NCBI GenBank assembly: GCA_039809865.1
Contig: JBDHVW010000007.1
Span: 62,001-126,000, forward strand
Origin: QWHO01 sp039809865
GTDB taxonomy: Bacteria; Vulcanimicrobiota; Xenobia; Xenobiales; QWHO01
Direction of reading: 5' to 3'
Length of the DNA stretch: 64,000 nt
In this document: one piece after another, positions 41,778 to 49,507 of the stretch
How positions within the stretch are numbered: the stretch's first letter is position 1
Layout of the letters: every line of letters begins with the position of its first letter
Notes under the pieces: model-generated
What the model was told of the DNA's origin: nothing
Seen by the model: the letters and a program-made list of their open reading frames with translations, nothing else
Database searches by the model: none
Translations under genes and position numbers: made by a program

Positions 41778-42401
41778 ATGAGCAAGAAACGCGCCGGCCA
41801 GATCCTGGCCCGCCTGTCCGAGTCCATTCCCGATACCCGCTGCGAGCTGAAGCACTCCAACGCCTGGGAGCTCCTGATGGCCACCATCCTGAGCGCCCAG
41901 TGCACCGACGAGCGGGTCAACCAGGTCACGCCGATCTTGTTCGGTCGCTGGCCCGAAGCGGAAGCCCTGGCCGGCGCGGTGCGCGAAGAGGTGGAGGAGG
42001 TCGTCCGCCCCACCGGCTTCTACCGCAACAAAGCCCGTTCCATTCAGGAGTGCAGCCTGTCGCTGGTGGAGAACTTCGCCGGCCAGGTCCCGCGCACGCT
42101 CGAGCAACTCGTGACGCTGCCGGGGGTCGGCCGCAAGACCGCCAACCTCATCCTGGGCGAGTGCTTCGGCGTCCCGGGCGTCATCGTGGACACCCACGTC
42201 AAGCGTGTCAGCGCCCGCCTGGGTTTGACGAAGAGCGAGGAGCCCGAAGAGATCGAGCAAGACCTGATGAAGCTCTTCCCCAAGAAAGAGTGGACCGCCG
42301 GCTCCTCGCGCCTGCTGCTGCACGGCCGTTACGTGTGCCTGGCCAAGAAGCCGAAATGCGGCGAGTGCATCCTGAATGCGATCTGCCCGTCAGCGCAGTA
42401 A
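41778..42401 (+). CDS. nth: Endonuclease III
   Basis: DNA glycosylase and AP lyase that removes oxidised pyrimidines. 207 residues from ATG 41778. With this start the catalytic residues carry the classical numbers: Lys120 in LPGVGRKTAN and Asp138 in VIVDTHVKRV. The 4Fe-4S cluster motif C-x6-C-x2-C-x5-C (CLAKKPKCGECILNAIC) is complete near the end. An ATG at 41766 is in frame, but 41778 has GGGGG five bases upstream and fits the family N-terminus. The gene is convergent with the lipoprotein gene, seven bases away. Confidence 0.96.
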   Translation: MSKKRAGQILARLSESIPDTRCELKHSNAWELLMATILSAQCTDERVNQVTPILFGRWPEAEALAGAVREEVEEVVRPTGFYRNKARSIQECSLSLVENFAGQVPRTLEQLVTLPGVGRKTANLILGECFGVPGVIVDTHVKRVSARLGLTKSEEPEEIEQDLMKLFPKKEWTAGSSRLLLHGRYVCLAKKPKCGECILNAICPSAQ

Positions 42402-42408
42402 GTCGGGG

Positions 42409-43428
42409 TTAGAGCAGGAGCAGCGCAACCAGGTCGACCCTGGCTCCGCCAGGAGTGAGTTTGACGTGGGTCAGCACGTCGTAGCGTTTGGCCCGCCCCT
42501 CCTCGATGTCCCTCAGAAAGGCGGCCACCTCGGCGGGACGACCGGTCACATTCAGGCTGAAATCGACCGCGTGGAAGCCGTCCAGGTCGCTTTTGACCGG
42601 CGAATTCCAGGGGACCCGCATGCCCCCACCCGGCACGAATCGCGTGATTTTGACTCCTCGTTTCCTGGCCGCCGCCGTCAGCTCGGCCTGGACATGCTTG
42701 GGAAGGAGCTCCGGGTCCTCAAAGGTTAGCTCCGTCTTGCCGCAAAGCTTCTTCAACCGGCTCTTGAGCAGTTTCTCCTCCTCCTCGACCTGTTGTGTCG
42801 TCAAAGGGAGGTTCTTGATTGCCTTCCGGCTACTTTCGAGTTTGAGCCTCGACTGGTCGAGCTGCTCGCTCAGACGCTCATACTCGCTCCTTGCGGGAGC
42901 CGGCCGGGCGGGCTCTCGCACGGAAGCGCTCTGCGTCGCGGGTCTTACGTCCGGTCCGGTCCCTCGCTCGGGTAGACGCCCCTCGAGGAGGCCTTTCTGG
43001 CCGGACACTCCCAGCTTCCTGGCGAGGCTCTCGGCCTGCGCGGGAGCCACCTGCACGCGGACCACGAGCGTATCCCGGTCGCACTCGACACTTTGAAGCG
43101 CCGGTCCGCAGGCCCTCACGACGCGCTCGACTTCCCGGCCGATCCGGGTCTTGTCGGCGTGATAGCTGTCGTCGATCGCCACCTGGGCGCGCAACCTCCG
43201 CAACCAGTTCTGGCGCTCTTCCACGACCGGCAGGGTGTCCCCCAGCTCGAGGATTTGTGCCTCGTTCTGCTGGATCTGCTGCCGCAGTTGGGCGACCGAG
43301 GGCCGGGGTGGCCCGCAGGCCACCAGCCCCAGGAGGAGCAGCAGAAGGAGCATTCGGTCAGCCCGAAACGGACCCGTCGTTCCCTGCCTTCGGAAGATCA
43401 TGGTGAAACCGTGATTCTCCGTCGGCAC
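42409..43428 (-). CDS. Lipoprotein with coiled coil and PilO-like C-terminal domain
   Basis: 339 residues. A hydrophobic run MLLLLLLLGLVACG ends in a lipobox (LVAC), so the mature protein would be lipid-anchored at that Cys; the n-region of ~25 residues before it is long. GTG 43428 has GGGAGG five bases upstream; ATG 43353 would give a more usual signal length. A coiled coil (SVAQLRQQIQQNEAQILEL) follows the lipobox. The C-terminal part, with FHAVDFSLNVTGRPAEVAAFL and VLTHVKLTPGGARVDLVAL, resembles the ferredoxin-like domain of the type IV pilus protein PilO. No other pilus gene is nearby, so the resemblance may be only structural. Confidence 0.75.
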   Translation of the reverse strand: MPTENHGFTMIFRRQGTTGPFRADRMLLLLLLLGLVACGPPRPSVAQLRQQIQQNEAQILELGDTLPVVEERQNWLRRLRAQVAIDDSYHADKTRIGREVERVVRACGPALQSVECDRDTLVVRVQVAPAQAESLARKLGVSGQKGLLEGRLPERGTGPDVRPATQSASVREPARPAPARSEYERLSEQLDQSRLKLESSRKAIKNLPLTTQQVEEEEKLLKSRLKKLCGKTELTFEDPELLPKHVQAELTAAARKRGVKITRFVPGGGMRVPWNSPVKSDLDGFHAVDFSLNVTGRPAEVAAFLRDIEEGRAKRYDVLTHVKLTPGGARVDLVALLLL

Positions 43429-43477
43429 GAGGCCCTCCCGGGTGACGGACCCGTATTCCAGTTCTAACGCAGCCGGA

Positions 43478-43939
43478 TCAAGGGTCCAGGTCGAAGTGTG
43501 GGTGGCGCAGGATGAAGCTCAAGGTCTCTTGCAGAGGAGACACCGCATCGTTGTGCCAGTGGACGATTTTCCATTCTCCATGGAATTTCTGAAAAACCAT
43601 GGTGCTTCTCTGCTGGTGGCGCTTCTCGGGCGGCCCCACCTGGAGAATGGCCTCGATATCCTCGATGATCGCACAATACGCCATCTCGGAAGTTTCGTGC
43701 CAGCGCTCGAGCTTGGGAACGATACGGCTATGAACCGGGGCTTTGCTGATGATGGTGGCGACCTGGGCCAGCATTTTCTTGACGGCCTTCCAGCCGAATT
43801 CCCGCTCGCCCAGAGCCAGCATCAAGCTGGCGCAATCATCCTGGTGCCAGCAGGCAAAGAGATCGGAAGTCTCGCCCTCGGTCAACATCTTGTTGAGGGC
43901 TGCGTATACTTTTTCTATCAATTTATGCTGGTCGGACAT
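43478..43939 (-). CDS. SnoaL-like (NTF2 fold) protein
   Basis: 153 residues from ATG 43939, which has a G-rich GGGGGGAG site at the right distance; the in-frame start at 43996 lacks one. The pattern is that of a SnoaL/DUF4440 domain: an N-terminal helix (LIEKVYAALNKML), WHQDDCASLMLAL, a middle helix and two C-terminal strands STMVFQKFHGEWKIVHWHND, where KxxGxWKIVxxHxS is the family's typical end. Members are small enzymes or ligand-binding proteins; the substrate is unknown. It is divergent from the toxin gene at 44115. Confidence 0.78.
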   Translation of the reverse strand: MSDQHKLIEKVYAALNKMLTEGETSDLFACWHQDDCASLMLALGEREFGWKAVKKMLAQVATIISKAPVHSRIVPKLERWHETSEMAYCAIIEDIEAILQVGPPEKRHQQRSTMVFQKFHGEWKIVHWHNDAVSPLQETLSFILRHPHFDLDP

Positions 43940-44114
43940 GTGAGCTCCCCCCTCCGATTGAATGAGAACCGGCGATTCAATCCAGGGGCCAGGCATTCCT
44001 CCAGCCAGGTTCGAAAGCGCTCTCGAACCAACTCACCCCGAAAGAGAAACAGAACGGCAAAGACTTTCACGATCTGGCAACAATCCGGCAAACTCTCCTC
44101 TCTAAGATGTGGTT

Positions 44115-45488
44115 ATGAGTTCCCCCGGCATCCACAACGGCAGTCGCACCGACACCGCCCACCACGCCACCGCCCGCCGCCCTGAGCCGCATACGGCCCA
44201 ACCGGCCGCCCGCAACCGGCAAAATCAGTCCGATCACGTGGCCCTTTCCGCCGACGTGCACGAGGTCGAGGGAACTTCTCACGCGGCCAGTGTGGCGGCG
44301 GCATTCGGTGCCCACGCTTCCGAGCCCGGCCCGCGCCCGACCGGCCAGGGTACGGCTGTCGCTCAGAGGGCGCAACCCCCGACCACCAATGGAGATCGCA
44401 GCCAGCCGTTCCACTTTGAGAATCAGCATGATCGAGACCTCGTCCGGCGCAACGTGGAAGAGGCGCGGAGCCGCTCGGACCTGGACTACGGCCTGCGCCT
44501 GGCCTGGTTCCGCGAGCAGGTGCGCAACCACGGGCCGCAAGACTTGAAGCAGACCCATCCAGGCGTCTACGGCGACCGGCTGGGCAATTACAACTACGGA
44601 GCGGTCGGACAGGCTCTGGGTTTGACGCCGACCGACATCCTGCAGGGCGCGGGCCGGGCCCAGGTCGCCGCCGGCACGAGCCGACCCGAGTATGGCCTGC
44701 CAGGCAACCTCATCATCGGCGGCGGGACCGGCAGCTACGGCGATGATCCCAACGATCAGCGCGACATCCGCCAGGGCATGGCCGAAGCCTTGCAGTACCA
44801 AAACGGCCGGGCGACTCACATGGGCGCCGGCCGGCCCCAGAATCCTGTGGGAGATGCCATTTCGGCCGGCGTGAACGGCAATGACGCCGCCCGCGCGGTC
44901 CGCAACGCCGGGCTTCTCTGGGAGACCGTTCGGGCGAACAGAGAAAATCCCGGCGCCCCTGTCAGCCCGACCGAGCGGGCTCGCCAGGCCGAGCTTACCC
45001 GGGCCTCCGGAGAGCATCGGGGCGCTGCCCGGCAGTTGATCGCCTCCAACACGCAGCCCGGAGTCAGCCTCGGGCGACCCTACCCGACGATGCCCCACAC
45101 CAATGTGGACGGAATCTCTCGGCATCTTGCGCAAACGATCGCCTCCAACCCGTCGCTGGCCGATCAGGTCATTCGCCAGCTGGGTGGTTCGGCGGGCCGG
45201 GATGTCGCTCGCAGCCTCACTTCGGGAATGAACAGCCAACAACTTCAGGCTCTGGCAAACACCCCCGAGGGGGCTCAAGCCCTGCGCGGAATGCGCGACA
45301 CCCTGACCTCCGACTACATGAACCTGCAACTCGATTACAGGAACCGCGCCGACCTGTTCCAGGCCCAGCGCCTGGAAGCCGCTATCCAGGACGGACAGGG
45401 TAGCCGCAGTGCGCACTGGACCGTGCGCGAGGGCTCGCGGGCCCTCGAGAGCTCGCTGCACCAGGCCTACGCAGGCTCGCATCACTGA
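44115..45488 (+). CDS. Polymorphic toxin-like protein with Ntox44-type domain
   Basis: 457 residues. The first ~100 are polar, His/Pro/Gln-rich and probably disordered. Residues about 105-245 match the pattern of the bacterial toxin 44 domain: LAWFREQVRNHGPQDLKQ, GNYNYGAVGQALG, ILQGAGRAQVAAGT and YGDDPNDQRDIRQGM. Ntox44 domains are predicted ribonucleases of polymorphic toxin systems. Here the domain is followed by about 200 helical residues instead of ending the chain, and no secretion signal or Rhs/VgrG part is present. ATG 44115 is chosen over GTG 44109. The next gene starts five bases later and is a candidate immunity partner. Assignment is from memory of the motif pattern. Confidence 0.7.
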   Translation: MSSPGIHNGSRTDTAHHATARRPEPHTAQPAARNRQNQSDHVALSADVHEVEGTSHAASVAAAFGAHASEPGPRPTGQGTAVAQRAQPPTTNGDRSQPFHFENQHDRDLVRRNVEEARSRSDLDYGLRLAWFREQVRNHGPQDLKQTHPGVYGDRLGNYNYGAVGQALGLTPTDILQGAGRAQVAAGTSRPEYGLPGNLIIGGGTGSYGDDPNDQRDIRQGMAEALQYQNGRATHMGAGRPQNPVGDAISAGVNGNDAARAVRNAGLLWETVRANRENPGAPVSPTERARQAELTRASGEHRGAARQLIASNTQPGVSLGRPYPTMPHTNVDGISRHLAQTIASNPSLADQVIRQLGGSAGRDVARSLTSGMNSQQLQALANTPEGAQALRGMRDTLTSDYMNLQLDYRNRADLFQAQRLEAAIQDGQGSRSAHWTVREGSRALESSLHQAYAGSHH

Positions 45489-45493
45489 GTCCG

Positions 45494-45991
45494 ATGCTAC
45501 GCTCCTTCTTGCTGATCTGTGCTTTGCTGGCACCGGCTCTGGGCGAGCCGGTGCGCGTCCTGGGCCTCGAGTTTCAGCCCTCGCTCCCGCTCAGCTCGCC
45601 CGAGAAGCTGGGCGAGAGCGCGTGCGCTCTGGTGGCTCCCGCTGACTCCTCTCGCGGTGCCGAGAGCCTGGAGGTCGTCCTGCACCTCTCCTCGCCCAGC
45701 GGCGAAGCCAAAGGCGATCCATTCCAGGAGGAAAAAAAGGCCTACCTGGGCCTGACGAAACCGGCTCCCGAGCACAGGACGCGCACGATTCTGGGCCAGA
45801 GCGTCACGGGCGACTACTACCCGCATGCCGTGGGGGGGCGCGCGGTGGAATGCTATTGGGTCCGCCTGCCCGACAAGCGCTGGCTGTTGCTGGCCGTGCG
45901 CAAAGCCTCGTTTGCCGACCCGCAGAAGGCCGACCAGCTCATGGAGTCCATTTGCTCGACGCTTCAGGTCCTACCGATGAATCAGTACTGA
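45494..45991 (+). CDS. Secreted protein, possible partner of the Ntox44-type toxin
   Basis: 165 residues with a clear Sec signal: MLRSFLLICALLAPALG then a likely cleavage before EPVRV. The mature ~145 residues form a compact alpha-beta domain (EVVLHLSSPSG, VECYWVRLPDKRWLLLAVRKASF) without recognised motifs or cysteine pairs. It begins five bases after the toxin-like gene and is surely co-transcribed. Position suggests an exported immunity protein, but this is inference only. Its last ten bases overlap the end of the convergent gene at 45982. Confidence 0.75.
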   Translation: MLRSFLLICALLAPALGEPVRVLGLEFQPSLPLSSPEKLGESACALVAPADSSRGAESLEVVLHLSSPSGEAKGDPFQEEKKAYLGLTKPAPEHRTRTILGQSVTGDYYPHAVGGRAVECYWVRLPDKRWLLLAVRKASFADPQKADQLMESICSTLQVLPMNQY

Positions 45992-47361
45992 CCTGCCTGC
46001 CTGCGGGGGACGCGCACGCCGCCCACGATCACCCAACCGCGCTCCTCTTTCACACCGACGCTCTGGGCTTCCACGGCCGCCTGGCCGCCCAGGAGGACCG
46101 GGGCCAGAATGCGGGCCCGCTCGTCCGGGCTCAGCGCGGCCACCCGCGCGAGCTCGGCCTTCACTTCGGGATCGGGGCGCTGGTAAATCGAGTTGAAGAC
46201 GAACGCGGCCTGACCCACCGGCAGCCCCTCCGGACGCAACTCTTTGAGTCGCGTGGTCTGGCGCAGCAAATCCTGATCGCGAGGCAGCCACTGGCCCAGC
46301 GAACGGAGCTCTTCGACGCCCCCGCGCACCTGTGACACGGCCGCGGCTTTGCCGACGTCGGCCGGGTCCCAGCCCTGCTCCACCAGCTCGAGAAAGCTCT
46401 GACGAGCCCCCGTCGCTTCAGGCGAAGTGTAGGACAGAGCGGCCGACCCCCGATAGGGATACAACACCCGGAGAGCCGAGTTCACCTCGCCGTGCAGTTG
46501 GCCCAGGTGATAGACGGCCATGTTGAAGTTCGCGGAGCCCACCGCGGTCATCAGCCGGGAGCGCGACTCCAAAGCCTCCTTGGGGTCCATTCCCCGCGTG
46601 GAATAGTTGCTGCGAACGACCTCGGCGGCTTCCTCGAAGGAAGCATTGCGAGCCAGCGTGTTGGCCAGGGCGGTGGCCGCCAGGTCGGGCTCGACCCCCT
46701 TCACCTTCCGGGCCAGCTCGACGGCCTCGAAGGCTTTGTCCACCGGCAACTTGCCATTCTCCAGCACCCCGGCCAGAGCCGCCGCCACCGCCGGCGCACC
46801 GGTAACCGCCCCCACATAGGCCGGCAGCGTGCGCTCGGACATCTCGACCAGCGTCTTGAACTGAGCTTTGTTGCGCACCGGGAAGGTGATCCCCTCGGGC
46901 GAGGTGACCTTCATCTCCACGGGCCACCGCGACGTTTCGCTGTCACGCAGGCGCTGGTAGACCCCGCGCGGGCTGCCCTTGCCGTAGCTCCAGCCTTCGC
47001 CGGTCAGGTCGCGCACCTGGCGCGCCAGCGCCCATCGCCCCTCCTGGGGGTCGGCGCCCAGAGCGAAAATGGCCTCTTCGACCAGGGGATGAAAGTCGCT
47101 CAGCAAGACGGTCTGCCCGGGCGTCTTCAGATAGAGGTTCGTGCGGTCCCCGCCCCTCTCGAAGCGGGTCAAAAACCGGTCGGCTGTCACCGGTTTGCCC
47201 GGAGTTCGCCAGTCGGGCTCGCGGTAGTTCTCCACCACCTCGTAACCCTTTTCGTAGAGTTCGCCGATCGCCTTGGTCAGGCTCTCGCGTTGCGCGCGGT
47301 CGAGCTTGAGAGGCTGCCCGCGCCGGCAGTTGGGAAGATCGTTGAAGACGGACTGCACCAC
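45982..47361 (-). CDS. Protein of unknown function (459 residues)
   Basis: A soluble protein of about 459 residues, mostly helical, starting with tandem GTG codons (47361 and 47358). The N-terminal ~160 residues have an alpha-beta character with FLTRFERGGDRTNLYLKTPG and LLSDFHPLVEEAIFALG. The middle and C-terminal parts are helical repeats of unknown type (VAAALAGVLENGKLPVDKAFEAV, LAATALANTLARNASFEEAAEVV). No signal peptide, membrane helix or catalytic motif is visible. It converges on the possible immunity gene with a ten-base overlap and is separated from nagZ by about 150 bases. Confidence 0.8.
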   Translation of the reverse strand: MVQSVFNDLPNCRRGQPLKLDRAQRESLTKAIGELYEKGYEVVENYREPDWRTPGKPVTADRFLTRFERGGDRTNLYLKTPGQTVLLSDFHPLVEEAIFALGADPQEGRWALARQVRDLTGEGWSYGKGSPRGVYQRLRDSETSRWPVEMKVTSPEGITFPVRNKAQFKTLVEMSERTLPAYVGAVTGAPAVAAALAGVLENGKLPVDKAFEAVELARKVKGVEPDLAATALANTLARNASFEEAAEVVRSNYSTRGMDPKEALESRSRLMTAVGSANFNMAVYHLGQLHGEVNSALRVLYPYRGSAALSYTSPEATGARQSFLELVEQGWDPADVGKAAAVSQVRGGVEELRSLGQWLPRDQDLLRQTTRLKELRPEGLPVGQAAFVFNSIYQRPDPEVKAELARVAALSPDERARILAPVLLGGQAAVEAQSVGVKEERGWVIVGGVRVPRRQAGQY

Positions 47362-47511
47362 CCCATCAGTCTAACGGAGTGCACCCTGGATTGTTGGCAC
47401 CGGATTGTTACCGCTCCGTCGGTCCAGGTCAACCAGGATTCGATGGGCTGGGGTCAGATGGCGACCGGCTACCAGTACTCCACCGCCATGTCAGGCCAGG
47501 GCCATACCGGT
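47362..47511. other. Intergenic region without recognised gene
   Basis: 150 bases between the hexosaminidase stop and the start of the 459-residue gene, both on the minus strand. GGATTGTT occurs twice, 13 bases apart (47390-47409). No compact hairpin with a U-run or convincing promoter was found. Confidence 0.4.
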
Positions 47512-49080
47512 TTAGAGGCTCACGGGCAGACGCCCGGTCGCCTTCCGCTGGCCCAGCAGCACCTCGGCCACCGCTTCCAGCGTGAAGTTCGAGTAGTTGT
47601 AGCCCAGTACGCAGCACCGAGCCTGGGGCAGGTCCATCAGAAGATAGGGCGAGGACAGCGACACAACGATCGTGCGCGGATTGGCCGCCAGCACCGCTTC
47701 GGCCAGCTCGCGCTGGGCGTCGTTGAGGCGGTTGCGGGCGTACAACGCCAGCACCACCGTCGAAGCTTCAGCCGCTCTAGCTACGACATCGTGGTGGGCC
47801 GGGCCGGTCACCCCCGAGAAATGGAACTTCTGATCCACCACCTCGCCATCGTGCGAGGCCATGAAGGACGCCAGCGAGGTCGAGGAAGCCATCTCTCCCA
47901 GGGGGGACACCGGCAGCAGGTCGGGGGTCAGCACCAGCACCTTCCCGGGCGCCAGCGGGATCAGCCCCTCGTCGCGAGCCACCGTCACCCCCGCGGCGGC
48001 GATCGCGCGCATCTCGGCTGCATGGGCCGCCGAGTCAAACGTGGCCTCGGCCCGCGGCAGAGCGTGGTAGCGCCGCTTCAACGCGAACAGCCGCTCCAGC
48101 GACTCGTCCAGCCGCGTCTCGGTCAGGCGTCCGGTGCGCACCGCCTCCAGTAGCGCGGAGTAGGCCGCGACCTGGTCGGGGATCGGGCCGAAAGCCAGCA
48201 CCAGATCGGCGCCCGCCTCGATCGAGCGCACGGCTGCCTCGCCCATGCCGTAGTTGTCGGCGATCGCCTTCATGTTCAGGCCATCGGTGATGATGACCCC
48301 GTCGAAGCCCATCTCCTCGCGCAGCAGTCCCGTCAGGATGCGGCGCGAAAGGGTGGCGGGCTCGCTGTCATAGGCCGGGAAGACGATGTGCGCGGTCATG
48401 ATGGATTCCACGCCTTCCTCGATGGCCGCCCGGAACGGCGCCAGCTCGACGTCGCGCAGTCGCGGCAGAGGATGATCGACCGTGGGCAGCGCCAAGTGGG
48501 AATCCATGGCCGTGTCGCCGTGGCCCGGGAAGTGCTTGGCGCAGGCGGCCACGCCGCCCGCGCGCAGGCCACGGATGGCGGCGCGGCCCAGCTGCGACAC
48601 GCGGGCCGGGTCTTCGCCCAGCGAGCGCGCGCCGATGATCGGGTTCTGCGGATTGTTGTTCACGTCCAGGCAGGGCGCGAAATCGATGTGCACGCCCAGA
48701 TCGCTCAGCTCGCGCCCCATGATGCGGTGGGCGGCCTCGACCATGGCGGCGTCATCCGTGGCGCTCAGCGCCATCAGGCCGGGCGAGAGCGACATCTCGG
48801 GAAAGCGAATCCGGTCCACCAGCCCGCCTTCCTGGTCGATCGAGATCCAGGGCGCAATGGGCAGGGCCTCGTGCAGGGACGTGATGAGCCGCGCCACCTG
48901 GGCCCGGTCGCGCACGTTCTGGGCGAACAGGATGACACCGTGAAAAGCGTGCTCTTGCAGGTGCCGGCGCCACTGCTCGTCGAGCTCGAGCGCGGGAACG
49001 TCGACGTGGATGAGCTGGGCGACCTTTTGCTCCAGGCTCATGGAAAAAATTTCGGGCAGAGAGGTGGTGGAAGTGCTCAT
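47512..49080 (-). CDS. Glycoside hydrolase family 3, beta-N-acetylhexosaminidase (NagZ-like)
   Basis: About 522 residues from ATG 49080; the open frame upstream is an artefact of the opposite gene. The GH3 (alpha/beta) domain carries the NagZ signature KHFPGHGDTAMDSH, with the Asp/His pair acting in acid-base catalysis, and VIITDGLNMKAI with the nucleophile Asp. ISIDQEGGLVDR and NNNPQNPIIGARSLGEDP are further family blocks. A second domain of ~170 residues follows, so this is the longer two-domain form rather than E. coli-like NagZ (~340 residues). There is no signal peptide. It removes GlcNAc from muropeptides in cell-wall recycling. It is divergent from the receiver gene 61 bases away. Confidence 0.92.
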   Translation of the reverse strand: MSTSTTSLPEIFSMSLEQKVAQLIHVDVPALELDEQWRRHLQEHAFHGVILFAQNVRDRAQVARLITSLHEALPIAPWISIDQEGGLVDRIRFPEMSLSPGLMALSATDDAAMVEAAHRIMGRELSDLGVHIDFAPCLDVNNNPQNPIIGARSLGEDPARVSQLGRAAIRGLRAGGVAACAKHFPGHGDTAMDSHLALPTVDHPLPRLRDVELAPFRAAIEEGVESIMTAHIVFPAYDSEPATLSRRILTGLLREEMGFDGVIITDGLNMKAIADNYGMGEAAVRSIEAGADLVLAFGPIPDQVAAYSALLEAVRTGRLTETRLDESLERLFALKRRYHALPRAEATFDSAAHAAEMRAIAAAGVTVARDEGLIPLAPGKVLVLTPDLLPVSPLGEMASSTSLASFMASHDGEVVDQKFHFSGVTGPAHHDVVARAAEASTVVLALYARNRLNDAQRELAEAVLAANPRTIVVSLSSPYLLMDLPQARCCVLGYNYSNFTLEAVAEVLLGQRKATGRLPVSL

Positions 49081-49141
49081 GAGCCCCGGGTTTCTGCGGG
49101 GTTGCGAGGGAACCCTCGCAGCCAAGCCGAAGGCTGGGAAA

Positions 49142-49507
49142 ATGCCCCGCATCCTCCTGGTCGAAGACAATGAGAACAACCGTGACATGCTGAGTCGGCG
49201 CTTGCAGCGCAAGGGCTACGAGGTTCTGCTGGCCGAGGACGGACGCCAGGCGCTCGAAGTGGCCGAGGCCGAGAAACCCGATCTCGTCTTGATGGACATG
49301 AGCCTGCCCGAGATCGATGGCTGGGAGGCCACCCGCCGCTTGAAAGCCAACCCGGTGACCGCCGGCACCCCGGTCATCGCGCTGACGGCCCACGCCATGT
49401 CGGGCGACCGGGAGAAAGCGCTCGAAGCGGGTTGTGACGACTACGATACCAAGCCCGTCGACCTGGCCAGCCTGCTGGCGAAGATGGAGGCACTGCTCCA
49501 ACGCTGA
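49142..49507 (+). CDS. Single-domain response regulator
   Basis: 121 residues, a CheY-like stand-alone receiver. ILLVEDNENNRD holds the acidic pair, LVLMDMSLPEIDGWEATRRL the phosphorylated Asp, IALTAHAM the Thr, and YDTKPVD the Lys. There is no output domain, so it acts as a shuttle, probably between the hybrid kinases encoded next and a downstream partner. ATG 49142 gives MPRILLVEDN; the longer open frame upstream is antisense to the hexosaminidase. Its stop TGA overlaps the probable CTG start of the next gene. Confidence 0.93.
   Translation: MPRILLVEDNENNRDMLSRRLQRKGYEVLLAEDGRQALEVAEAEKPDLVLMDMSLPEIDGWEATRRLKANPVTAGTPVIALTAHAMSGDREKALEAGCDDYDTKPVDLASLLAKMEALLQR

Noticed and set aside
47362..47511. 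Small gene or remnant between nagZ and the 459-residue gene
   Set aside because: A short plus-strand frame exists (near 47379-47585) but overlaps nagZ and has no ribosome-binding site or recognisable product.
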